Origin: Leptolinea sp964404415
GTDB lineage: Bacteria; Chloroflexota; Anaerolineae; Anaerolineales; Anaerolineaceae
Reading direction: 5' to 3'
Length of the DNA: 14,734 nt
Assembly (NCBI GenBank): GCA_964404415.1
Contig: CAYOKC010000091.1
Location: 1-14,734 of the forward strand
In this document: positions 7,022-14,316 of the stretch, in pieces
How positions within the stretch are numbered: position 1 is the first letter of the stretch
Layout: every line of letters begins with the position of its first letter
The notes under the pieces: model-generated
Seen by the model: the letters and a program-made list of their open reading frames with translations, nothing else
Told to the model about the DNA's origin: nothing
The model's database searches: none
Made by a program: the position numbers and the translations under genes

Positions 7022-8614
7022 ATGGCTGAAGAAGAAGTAATGTCTACTATTCAATTATCTACATCACTGGATGATGTGATACTGACTGCTGAGAAGGTAT
7101 CAAAGATATTCCCCGGCACTGTGGCACTCGATGATGTGGATTTCTCTGTGTACAAAGGCAAGGTAAACGTTCTTATCGGTGAGAACGGCGCAGGAAAATC
7201 AACGCTGATGAAAATTTTGGCCGGTGTTGAAAAGCCTACAAACGGAAAAATCGTACTTGAAGGCAAAGAAATCACACTGCATTCTCCGCTTGATGCGACA
7301 AAACTGGGCATTGGAATTATTTACCAGGAACTAAATCTATGCCCGAACCTGAGTGTGGTAGACAATGTATACCTCGCGCGGGAGCTAAAATCTAACGGCA
7401 TCATCGATAAGAAGACTGAGTATAAGAAAGTCCTTGAACTTATCAAACATCTGGAACAAAAAATTGATCCTGATGGTCTTGTTTCAGATTTGCGTATCGG
7501 TCAACAGCAAATCGTGGAAATCGCCAAAGCATTGGCGCAAGACGTTCGTATTCTGATCATGGACGAACCGACATCCGCATTAAGCGCGGCTGAAGTGGAA
7601 GTTCTCTTCAGAATTATTCGCGAGCTGAAATCGCGGGATGTCTCCATTATTTATATCTCTCACAAATTGGAAGAATTGCTACAGATCGGTGATTACGTCA
7701 CTGTGCTTCGTGATGGTAAGAAGGTCGCCGAAGAAAAAGCCGCCAATATCAATGTCTCCTGGATCATTGAAAAAATGGTTGGCCGGAATCCAACGGCATT
7801 GTTTACCCGCAAGGAGAGAGAGCATGGGGATGTTATGCTCCGGGTTGAAGACCTTACTCTCCCAAGACAGGGTGGCGGTTTTATCCTGGACCACATTAAT
7901 TTCGAACTTCATCAAGGCGAGATCCTTGGAATTTACGGCCTCATGGGCGCAGGGCGGTCCGATCTGCTGGATTGCCTGGCGGGGGCAAAAGAATACACAT
8001 CCGGAAAGATCTTTTTAAATGGAGAACCTGTCAATTCAAAAACTGTAGCGGAAAGAATTGACGCTGGTTTTGTTTTAGTGCCCGAAGACAGGCAGCGCTT
8101 TGGATTGGTAGGTCCTCTTTCAGTAAAAGACAATATGTTGCTTTCCAGTCTTAAGAATTACCTGAGCGGAATTTTCCTTTCATCCAAAGACGAAAAAAAA
8201 GCCTCAGAGAAACAGGTGAAAGAACTGCGTATTCGTGTGGCCAGTATTCAGCAGCCGATCACATCGCTGAGTGGTGGAAACCAGCAAAAAGTGGTTGTAG
8301 CCAAGGGATTATTGACAAAACCTAAGGTCCTGCTGTTAGACGAACCAACGCGTGGAATTGATGTGGGTGCGAAATATGAAATTTTCGACATCATGAACCA
8401 ATTGGTCGCGAAAAAATTCGGAGTAATTTTCGTCTCATCCGAACTTAAAGAGATTTTGGCCATGTCTGATCGGATCCTGGTTATGTCCAAAGGTGCTATC
8501 ACTGGTGAGTTTTCTCACGACGAAGCTACTCATGAGAAATTGGTCACAGCATCGGCTATTGGGCACGGTCCGGTAGCAAATGGAAACGGAAATGGAAATG
8601 GAAAGGGAAAATAG
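7022..8614 (+). CDS. rbsA: Sugar ABC transporter ATPase, RbsA-type (two nucleotide-binding domains)
   Basis: A 530-residue duplicated ATPase of the ribose/galactose importer family (CUT2). Domain 1 has Walker A GENGAGKST (residues 53-61), the signature region LRIGQQQIVEIAKAL and Walker B ILIMDEPTSAL. Domain 2 has the degenerate Walker A GLMGAGRSDLLDCLAG, the good signature SLSGGNQQKVVVAKGL and Walker B VLLLDEPTRGIDVGAK. Such an asymmetric pair is normal for RbsA. It powers import through the permease in the next gene. The start at 7022 has GGGAG upstream; a second in-frame ATG at 7040 is possible. The C-terminus ends in a low-complexity NGNGNGNGKGK tail encoded by a hexanucleotide repeat, beyond the family's usual end. 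Confidence 0.93.
   Translation: MAEEEVMSTIQLSTSLDDVILTAEKVSKIFPGTVALDDVDFSVYKGKVNVLIGENGAGKSTLMKILAGVEKPTNGKIVLEGKEITLHSPLDATKLGIGIIYQELNLCPNLSVVDNVYLARELKSNGIIDKKTEYKKVLELIKHLEQKIDPDGLVSDLRIGQQQIVEIAKALAQDVRILIMDEPTSALSAAEVEVLFRIIRELKSRDVSIIYISHKLEELLQIGDYVTVLRDGKKVAEEKAANINVSWIIEKMVGRNPTALFTRKEREHGDVMLRVEDLTLPRQGGGFILDHINFELHQGEILGIYGLMGAGRSDLLDCLAGAKEYTSGKIFLNGEPVNSKTVAERIDAGFVLVPEDRQRFGLVGPLSVKDNMLLSSLKNYLSGIFLSSKDEKKASEKQVKELRIRVASIQQPITSLSGGNQQKVVVAKGLLTKPKVLLLDEPTRGIDVGAKYEIFDIMNQLVAKKFGVIFVSSELKEILAMSDRILVMSKGAITGEFSHDEATHEKLVTASAIGHGPVANGNGNGNGKGK
8579..8608 (+). repeat. Hexanucleotide repeat coding the Asn-Gly tail of RbsA
   Basis: Five imperfect 6-bp units of the type AATGGA lie at the very end of the ATPase gene and encode NGNGNGNGKG. 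The unit length keeps the frame, so copy-number change would alter only tail length. The purine-rich stretch also sits just before the permease ATG at 8616 and supplies its GGA-type ribosome-binding sequence. Confidence 0.8.
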
Positions 8615-8615
8615 C

Positions 8616-9680
8616 ATGCAATCTAACTTACTGAAACGAATTAGCGGTCTCTCAAAAACCGATATTCAACAAATCTTATTGAAAGGCCGTGCGTTTATTG
8701 CCCTCATACTTGTGGTGGTGGTCTTCACTTCTCTTTCACCACAATTCATGAGCACAGATAATCTTGTGATCATGTCAAAGCATGTGGCGATCAACGCTTT
8801 GCTTGCTATTGGAATGACCTTCATCATCCTCACAGGTGGTATCGATCTCTCCGTGGGTTCAATTGTCGGTATGACGGCCATGATCGCGGGCGGTTTGATC
8901 AATGAAGGCATCAATATTCCCCAGCTAGGGATCATCATTTATCCGCATACCTGGATGATCATTGTAATTTCCCTTTTAGTTGGAACATTGACGGGTGCTT
9001 TGACCGGCCTGATCATCACCCGGTTCAATGTAGCCCCTTTTATTGCCACACTGGGGACCATGTATGTGGCCCGCGGTATCGCAGGGCTTCGCAATAATGG
9101 TTATACCTTCCCCAATCTAATTGGCCGTCCTGAATTTGGCAATACCGGATTCGAACAGCTGGGTTCGGGTAATTTCCTGGGAATTAATTATTCCATTTGG
9201 TTAATGATCGTTTTCGCGGTAGTGGCGTTTGTGGTTACGAAAAAGATCCCATTTGGCCGTCATGTTTATTCGATCGGCGGCAATGAACGCGCGGCAGAAT
9301 TATCTGGTGTACGGATCAACCGGACAAAGATTATTGTCTACAGCATCAGTGGTTTCTTCTCCGCCATGGTAGGTCTGATCATCGCTTCGCAGCTTGTTGC
9401 CGCTCACCCGGCTACGGGCGATACCTTCGAAATGAACGCGATTGCCGCGGTGGTTTTGGGTGGTACATCTCTGGCTGGTGGCCGTGGCAGTATCGGCGGT
9501 TCGTTGATCGGCGCGTTTGTTATTGGTGTACTGAATGACGGGCTGGTAATGATGGGTGTTTCCTCCTTCTGGCAGAAGGTGATCAAAGGAGCTGTAATCG
9601 TGCTGGCAGTAATTATTGACCAAATGCAGGCACGGATGCAAGAGCGCATCGCGCTTCAGAAACAGCAGGAATTGAAATAA
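8616..9680 (+). CDS. rbsC: Sugar ABC transporter permease, RbsC-type
   Basis: A 354-residue, strongly hydrophobic protein with about eight to ten membrane segments. It has the family's GGIDLSVGSIVGMTAMIAGG block (around residue 80), then TRFNVAPFIATLGTMYVARG, the cytoplasmic loop IGGNERAAELSGVRI (coupling to the ATPase) and the C-terminal GGTSLAGGRGSIGGSLIGAF. These are standard for CUT2 permeases for ribose, xylose or galactose. The chosen start (MQSNLLKR) lies 2 bp after the ATPase stop with AAAGGGAAA upstream. An in-frame ATG at 8580 lies inside the ATPase gene and would add a nonsense METEMEME leader, so it was rejected. It forms the transmembrane channel, probably as a homodimer. Confidence 0.93.
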   Translation: MQSNLLKRISGLSKTDIQQILLKGRAFIALILVVVVFTSLSPQFMSTDNLVIMSKHVAINALLAIGMTFIILTGGIDLSVGSIVGMTAMIAGGLINEGINIPQLGIIIYPHTWMIIVISLLVGTLTGALTGLIITRFNVAPFIATLGTMYVARGIAGLRNNGYTFPNLIGRPEFGNTGFEQLGSGNFLGINYSIWLMIVFAVVAFVVTKKIPFGRHVYSIGGNERAAELSGVRINRTKIIVYSISGFFSAMVGLIIASQLVAAHPATGDTFEMNAIAAVVLGGTSLAGGRGSIGGSLIGAFVIGVLNDGLVMMGVSSFWQKVIKGAVIVLAVIIDQMQARMQERIALQKQQELK

Positions 9681-9790
9681 CGAATCAGGAAAAGGAGAAA
9701 TTCGGAAAGGAGAAGTTATCGATAAAACAGGTGATTTCGTTTCTGGACATTAGTAAAAAAAAGCACTCTCAAAAATCTGAGGAGAAAACT

Positions 9791-11210
9791 ATGAAAAACA
9801 AAAGATTAGTTGCTTTTCTGGGCCTGGTTGCGATCTTTAGCATGTTGCTTGCAAGCTGCGGCCCCGCTGCCACCCCCACCGCTGCCGCACCCAAAGAAGA
9901 AGCCCCCGCTGCTGCTGAACCGGCCGCCGCGGCTCCCGCTGCTGCCGATGGCGCCAAGAAATTGATCTGTGTTATCGTGCCTCCGGTCGAGAATCCGTTC
10001 TTCGGCACCCAGCAGGAAATTGCTGCCAAGAAAGCGGAAGAACTTGGATACGAAGCCTTGAAACTGGTCCATGATGATGACGCCAACAAGCAGATGGAAC
10101 TGATCGAGACCTGTATCGGCAAGAAAGCTGCGGCGATCATTCTTGACAACGCTGGTGCCGATGCGACTGTGGCGGCTGTGCAGAAAGCCAAAGACGCCGG
10201 GATCCCGTCCTTCCTGATCGATCGCGAAATCACCAAAGAAGGTGTAGCAGTTTCCCAGATCGTATCCAACAACTATCAGGGTGCCACCCTGCTGGCGGAA
10301 GAATTTGCCAAGCTGTTGGGCGAAAAAGGCAATTACATTGAACTGACCGGTAAAGACACCGACACCAACGCGCATGTTCGGTCAGACGGATACCACGAAG
10401 TTCTGGACGCGCTGCCGAATATGAAAATGGTAGCCCAGCAGACGGCCAACTGGAGCCAGACGGAAGCCTACAATGTGATGGAAAGCCTGCTCCAGGCCAA
10501 TCCCGATGTGCAGGGTGTCATCTGCGGTAACGACACCATGGCGTTGGGCGCCCAGGCTGCCCTGTTGGCTGCCGGCAAGAAAGATGTTGTCGTGGTTGGT
10601 TTCGACGGCTCCGATGATGTCAACAAATCCATTCTGGCTGGCGAGATCAAAGCCGGTGCGTTGCAGCCCGTGGCTGAACTGGCCACCCAGGCTGTTATCC
10701 AGGCCGATGCCTTCATCAAAACCGGCAAGACCGGCAAACCCGAGAAACAGTCCATCGATATGGTTCTGATCACCGGAGAAAATGCCTGCCATTACACCGG
10801 CTTCGCTCCCAATGGCAAAACCGAAAAATGCGAAGTCAAAGCTGCTGCTGCGGCTCCCGCTGCTGCTGATGGCGCCAAGAAACTGATGTGTGTTATCGTG
10901 CCTCCGGTCGAGAATCCGTTCTTCGGCACCCAGCAGGAAATTGNNNNNNNNNNNNNNNNNNNNNNNNNNNNNNNNNNNNNNNNNNNNNNNNNNNNNNNNN
11001 NNNNNNNNNNNNNNNNNNNNNNNNNNNNNNNNNNNNNNNNNNNTGGCTGAACTGGCCACCCAGGCTGTTATCCAGGCCGATGCCTTCATCAAAACCGGTG
11101 AGACCGGCAAACCCGAGAAACAGTCCATCGATATGGTTCTGATCACCCCGGAAAATGCCTGCCATTACACCGGCTTCGCCCCCAATGGCAAAACCGATCC
11201 CTGTAAATAA
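9791..11210 (+). CDS. rbsB: Sugar-binding lipoprotein, RbsB-type, apparently two tandem binding domains in one chain (gap inside)
   Basis: Begins MKNKRLVAF with a lipoprotein signal ending LLASC (Cys23), then an Ala/Pro/Glu/Thr-rich linker, so it is a lipid-anchored extracytoplasmic receptor. Domain 1 starts about residue 56 with KKLICVIVPPVENPFFGTQQ, then DNAGADATVAAVQKAKDAGI, VICGNDTMALGAQAALLAAG and VVVGFDGSDDV, the periplasmic-binding-protein fold of ribose/xylose type. Instead of a stop, the chain runs through a second short Ala/Pro linker into the same domain again (KKLMCVIVPPVENPFFGTQQ, about residue 363). The 100-N gap hides most of domain 2. After it come the matching domain end and a TAA at 11208. 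If 648 bp, the matching interval in copy 1, filled the gap, the frame would be continuous and the protein 655 residues. GAGGAG precedes the ATG; an in-frame GTG at 9731 is a less likely start. Confidence 0.85.
9930..11207 (+). repeat. In-frame 921-bp (307-codon) tandem duplication within the binding-protein gene
   Basis: Sequence from 9930 recurs from 10851, an offset of exactly 921 bp. The visible left part of copy 2 (10851-10943) differs from copy 1 by only a few bases (for example TTGATC versus CTGATG). The right part after the gap (11044-11207) matches copy 1 from 10671, with changes such as GGCAAG to GGTGAG and GGAGAA to CCGGAA. The two copies are therefore near-identical but not identical. 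Confidence 0.85.
10944..11043. other. Assembly gap of 100 Ns
   Basis: Exactly 100 Ns, a common placeholder for a gap of unknown length. It lies inside the second copy of the binding-protein repeat, where near-identical repeats would break an assembly. Reading frames on its two sides do not match with 100 bases but do match with 648. Confidence 0.95.
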
Positions 11211-11256
11211 TACGCTTGATTTACTCTGAGAATCCCATTTCTCTTTAGGTAGTAGG

Positions 11257-11286
11257 GGTGGCGTGTTGGATTTCCAACACGCCACC
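11257..11286 (+). promoter_or_regulatory. Perfect 14-bp stem-loop after the binding-protein gene
   Basis: GGTGGCGTGTTGGA (11257-11270) pairs perfectly with TCCAACACGCCACC (11273-11286). There is no T-run after it, so it is not a classic intrinsic terminator. Placed 47 bp after the rbsB-type stop, it could protect that transcript's 3' end from exonucleases and so raise binding-protein levels over downstream genes, as known for some periplasmic-binding-protein operons. Confidence 0.7.
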
Positions 11287-11291
11287 TCGGG

Positions 11292-11344
11292 GCACCTTCG
11301 TCATGGTTTCAGGTTCGCGGCCGGCACCATGATTGTGGAGGTGC
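11292..11344 (+). promoter_or_regulatory. Second long imperfect stem-loop before rbsK
   Basis: GCACCT (11292-11297) pairs with AGGTGC (11339-11344), and TCATGGT (11301-11307) with ACCATGA (11326-11332), giving an interrupted long hairpin directly after the perfect one. It carries no T-run. It belongs to the 180-bp spacer between the binding-protein and ribokinase genes, which otherwise contains only the rbsK leader and an AT-rich stretch at 11350-11365. Confidence 0.5.
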
Positions 11345-11390
11345 GATAGCTATTATATTTCCTAACTCTGTTTTTACAGGATGATTAAAG

Positions 11391-12319
11391 ATGAAGATCG
11401 CCGTAGTCGGTAGCTTGAATATGGACCTGGTTGTAAAAATGCCGCGGATTCCATCCCCGGGTGAAACACTCCTGGGTGGTGAATTCAAAACACATCCAGG
11501 TGGAAAAGGAGCCAACCAGGCTGTAGCTGCCGCGCGAATGGGCGGTGATGTGTTTATGATCGGCTGCACTGGTGATGATGCTTTCGGGAGAGAGTTGCGG
11601 TCTACACTTGAAAAAGATGGAATAAACACGTCCTGTGTATTCCTGGATCCTGAAGCCGCCACTGGTGTGGCGTTGATCCAGGTGGATGATCAGGGACGCA
11701 ACAGTATCGCTGTGGCACCGGGCGCCAATTATCGGTTGACGGTGCCCAATGTGGAGAAAGCGCTCGCGGAAATCGGTCCGTTTGATATTCTGGTTGTTCA
11801 ATTTGAGATACCGATGGAAACGGTGTACTCTGCCATAAAGGTGGGATCCAGGATGGGAGCGAAGGTGATTGTTAATCCGGCTCCCGCGCAGGTACTGCCT
11901 CCTGATATTCTGGCACTTGTGGACTATCTAATCCCCAACGAATTTGAACTGGCTATTCTATTAGATAGATCCGGTATGACTGAAAAGGAAATTCACGACA
12001 ACATCGGTCAAATTCGGGCTTTTGGCTGTAAAAATTGTATTGTTACCCTGGGCAAAAACGGCTCTTTGGTCGTTGATAATGACGGAAATGAATTGCATAT
12101 TCCAGCCTATTCCGTACAGGCTGTTGACTCAACAGCCGCCGGCGATTGTTTTGTCGGCGCGCTGGCTGTTCGATTAAGTGAAGGGNNNNNNNNNNATTGG
12201 CAGAGTCAATACAATTCGCCAGTGCTGCAGCATCCATTTCTGTTACGCGCGAAGGTGCTCAACCTTCCATACCAAAGCGTGACGAAGTTCAGAGTTTTAT
12301 ATCCGAAAGGAGTAAATAA
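11391..12319 (+). CDS. rbsK: Ribokinase (PfkB family), interrupted by a 10-N gap
   Basis: PfkB-family sugar kinase. It has the N-terminal GSLNMDLVVKMPRIPSPGET, the glycine-rich HPGGKGANQAVAAARMGG, the NPAPAQVLP and IPNEFELAILL segments, and the C-terminal active-site block VDSTAAGDCFVGAL with the catalytic Asp (as in the AAGD of E. coli RbsK). It should phosphorylate D-ribose, or a related sugar, at O5 using ATP. After the Ns the gene resumes in another frame as LAESIQFASAAASISVTREG and GAQPSIPKRDEV, the normal ribokinase end, with a TAA at 12317. The true gap must be 2 modulo 3; 5 missing bases (for example a KSL-type junction) would give a standard sequence. The frame change is thus an assembly placeholder effect, not a mutation. 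AGGATG lies upstream of the ATG. Confidence 0.9.
12186..12195. other. Assembly gap of 10 Ns within rbsK
   Basis: A ten-N placeholder. The ribokinase frame on the left (…AVRLSEG) and right (LAESIQFA…) join only if the real length is 2 modulo 3, for example 5 or 8 bases. Confidence 0.9.
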
Positions 12320-12321
12320 CC

Positions 12322-12726
12322 ATGAAGAAGACCGGAATAATTAACGCCCCCATTTCTACTGTAATCGCTCATTTGGAGCATTCCGATATGCTCACCGTTG
12401 GGGATGCCGGGCTGCCCGTTCCACCTACAACCCAGCGCATTGATCTGGCCCTCAAACCCGGTGTGCCGGGATTCTTGGAGACATTGGAAGTAGTTCTCTC
12501 TGAGATGTTTGTTGAAAAAGCCTATGTTTCAGAAGATATTCTGCAAAAAAGTCCGCATATTTATGAGGGTATCCGCAAATTACTGGGGGATGTACCTGTG
12601 GAAACCATGCCGCATCTTGAGTTCAAGAAATTGACTGGTTCAACTAAAGCCATTATTCGAACCGCGGAATTTACTCCCTTTGCCAATGTCATTCTTGTGG
12701 CAGGTGCATGGGGATTTAAGTTGTAA
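12322..12726 (+). CDS. rbsD: D-ribose pyranase RbsD
   Basis: A 134-residue protein aligning end to end with RbsD: MKKTGIINAPISTVIAHLEH, GDAGLPVPPTTQRIDLALKP, GVPGFLETLEVV, EFKKLTGSTKAIIRTAEFTP and FANVILVAG. The catalytic His20 and the Asp at 22 expected from E. coli RbsD are present (LEHSDML). It catalyses the pyranose-furanose interconversion of ribose, supplying the form that ribokinase uses, and acts in the cytoplasm as a ring-shaped oligomer. It starts 2 bp after the ribokinase stop with a strong AAGGAG (12307-12312), so it is co-translated with rbsK. Its presence is the best evidence that D-ribose is at least one substrate of the locus. Confidence 0.93.
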   Translation: MKKTGIINAPISTVIAHLEHSDMLTVGDAGLPVPPTTQRIDLALKPGVPGFLETLEVVLSEMFVEKAYVSEDILQKSPHIYEGIRKLLGDVPVETMPHLEFKKLTGSTKAIIRTAEFTPFANVILVAGAWGFKL

Positions 12727-12764
12727 AACCCTGCTGAAATTTTTGATTATTTGAAGGAGAATGA

Positions 12765-14168
12765 ATGAAAACTACCCTGGGTGTGATCTTTAGCAGCAGA
12801 GACTTTTTCCCCGGACACCTGGTTACACAGGCCCGTAAAGAAGTTATCGAAGTTCTGGATTCATTAGGTATTGGAAGTATTATGCTGGGCGAAGATATTG
12901 GTATTCACGGTGCCGTGCAAACGTACCAGCATTCCCGAATTTGCGCCGACCTGTTCAAGAAAAACGCTGACATTATTGATGGCATCCTGGTGATCCTTCC
13001 TAATTTCGGTGATGAAAAAGCAGTAGTTGATACCATCAAGTTTTCCGGTCTTCAGGTCCCTGTTCTTGTACAGGCATATCCGGACAGTTTTGACGCGTTC
13101 GATGTGGCCAACCGCCGTGACGCGTTTTGCGGCAAAATCTCCGTTTGCAGTAATTTGCGCCAATACGGGTACGCCTTCTCGGTGACGGAACTGCACACCG
13201 AATCCCCCAAATCAGACGAATTTAAGAATGACCTGATCAAATTCACCGGTGTATGCCGTGTTGTCCGCGGATTGCGGTCAGCACGCCTTGGAGCCGTCGG
13301 CGCCAGGCCGAATGCCTTCAATACTGTGCGTTATAGCGAAAAATTGCTGCAGGAAGCCGGGATCACTGTACTCACGGCCGACCTATCAGAAATCCTTGGC
13401 GCAGCGTCAAAACTGAAGGACGCTGACAGGGAAGTCAAGGATGAACTGGATAAGATCAGGAATTACCTCCCAACCAATGGCGTACCGAATGAATCGATCA
13501 TGCGCATGGCGAAATTCAGCGCCGCACTGTCAAAATGGATGACCGATCTTGATATCCAGGCTACAGCCCTTCAATGCTGGAATTCTTTGCAGGCGAATTA
13601 TGGCATCAACGTGTGCACGTTGATGAGTATGATGAGCGAATCTTTGATGCCCAGTGCCTGCGAGGTGGATATCACCGGTGTGGCTTCTATGTATGCGCTG
13701 CAACTGGCCTCCGGAACACCCGGCGCTCTGGTTGATTGGAATAATAATTACGGAAACGATCCTGATAAATGTGTTCTTTTCCATTGCGGCAACTGGGCGA
13801 AAAGCTTCACCCCTGGCGCGCGCATGGAGTACGCGAATATCCTGGCGACCACCCTCGGGCAGGATAACACCTACGGCGCGATCAACGGCCGCGCCCCCGC
13901 TGGCCCGATGAGTTATGCCCGCATCTCAACCGATGATCAGTTCGGAATGATCCGCGCGTATGTAGGGGAAGGTGAATTTACTGACGACTCATTGGATACT
14001 TTTGGCAGCCGGGCTGTGGTCAAGATCCCATCCCTGCAAAAATTGATGAAATACGTCGTGAAGAATGGCTTTGAGCACCACGTCGCGATGACGTCCGGAA
14101 ATGTAGCAGATATTCTGGATGAAGCGTTTTCCGAGTATATGGGGTGGGAGAGTTATTTCCACGCATAA
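12765..14168 (+). CDS. L-fucose/L-arabinose-isomerase-like sugar isomerase
   Basis: A 467-residue protein of the FucI/AraA-like superfamily, shorter than FucI (about 590). It begins LGVIFSSRDFFPGHLV and has GILVILPNFGDEKAV, RGLRSARLGAVGARPNAFNT, IQATALQCWNSLQ, CTLMSMMSESLMPSACEVDI, ALVDWNNNYG, VLFHCGNW and the C-terminal EHHVAM. The putative divalent-metal ligands are E300 (CEVD), D324 (VDWNN) and H438 or H439. The E-to-D spacing of 24 equals that of FucI E337/D361. The expected reaction is aldose-ketose isomerisation in the cytoplasm, but the sugar cannot be read from sequence. AAGGAGA (12754-12760) precedes the ATG. As the last gene before the terminator it belongs to the import locus, and paired with the FGGY kinase it could form a second entry route besides RbsK. 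Confidence 0.82.
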   Translation: MKTTLGVIFSSRDFFPGHLVTQARKEVIEVLDSLGIGSIMLGEDIGIHGAVQTYQHSRICADLFKKNADIIDGILVILPNFGDEKAVVDTIKFSGLQVPVLVQAYPDSFDAFDVANRRDAFCGKISVCSNLRQYGYAFSVTELHTESPKSDEFKNDLIKFTGVCRVVRGLRSARLGAVGARPNAFNTVRYSEKLLQEAGITVLTADLSEILGAASKLKDADREVKDELDKIRNYLPTNGVPNESIMRMAKFSAALSKWMTDLDIQATALQCWNSLQANYGINVCTLMSMMSESLMPSACEVDITGVASMYALQLASGTPGALVDWNNNYGNDPDKCVLFHCGNWAKSFTPGARMEYANILATTLGQDNTYGAINGRAPAGPMSYARISTDDQFGMIRAYVGEGEFTDDSLDTFGSRAVVKIPSLQKLMKYVVKNGFEHHVAMTSGNVADILDEAFSEYMGWESYFHA

Positions 14169-14232
14169 CATTCCCCATTATCAATCCCGGTTAACCTTGT
14201 AGGTTTATTGACAAAAAAGTTTAAATTTGTTC

Positions 14233-14271
14233 AGCAAAGGTCCGTCGACATGCCGGATCTTTGCTTTTTTT
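14233..14271 (+). terminator. Strong intrinsic terminator of the sugar locus
   Basis: AGCAAAGGTCCG (14233-14244) pairs with CGGATCTTTGCT (14254-14265) with one G-T pair, a 9-nt loop, and then a run of seven Ts (14265-14271). It lies 65 bp after the isomerase stop and ahead of the convergent gene. Confidence 0.9.
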
Positions 14272-14316
14272 ACCTCCTCATAACACTTGAATGCTGAAGG
14301 TCTTCATCTCGAGATT

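Noticed and set aside
8580..8615. Earlier ATG for the permease
   Set aside because: It lies inside the RbsA coding repeat and yields a METEMEME leader; the start at 8616 fits the family and spacing.
9731..9790. GTG start giving a 20-residue extension of the binding protein
   Set aside because: It would push the lipoprotein signal peptide inward and has no properly spaced ribosome-binding site; ATG 9791 has GAGGAG and a standard signal peptide.
10944..11210. Frameshift or pseudogene call for the binding protein because the frames differ across the Ns
   Set aside because: The 100-N run is an arbitrary placeholder; the copy-based estimate of 648 bases restores one continuous frame.
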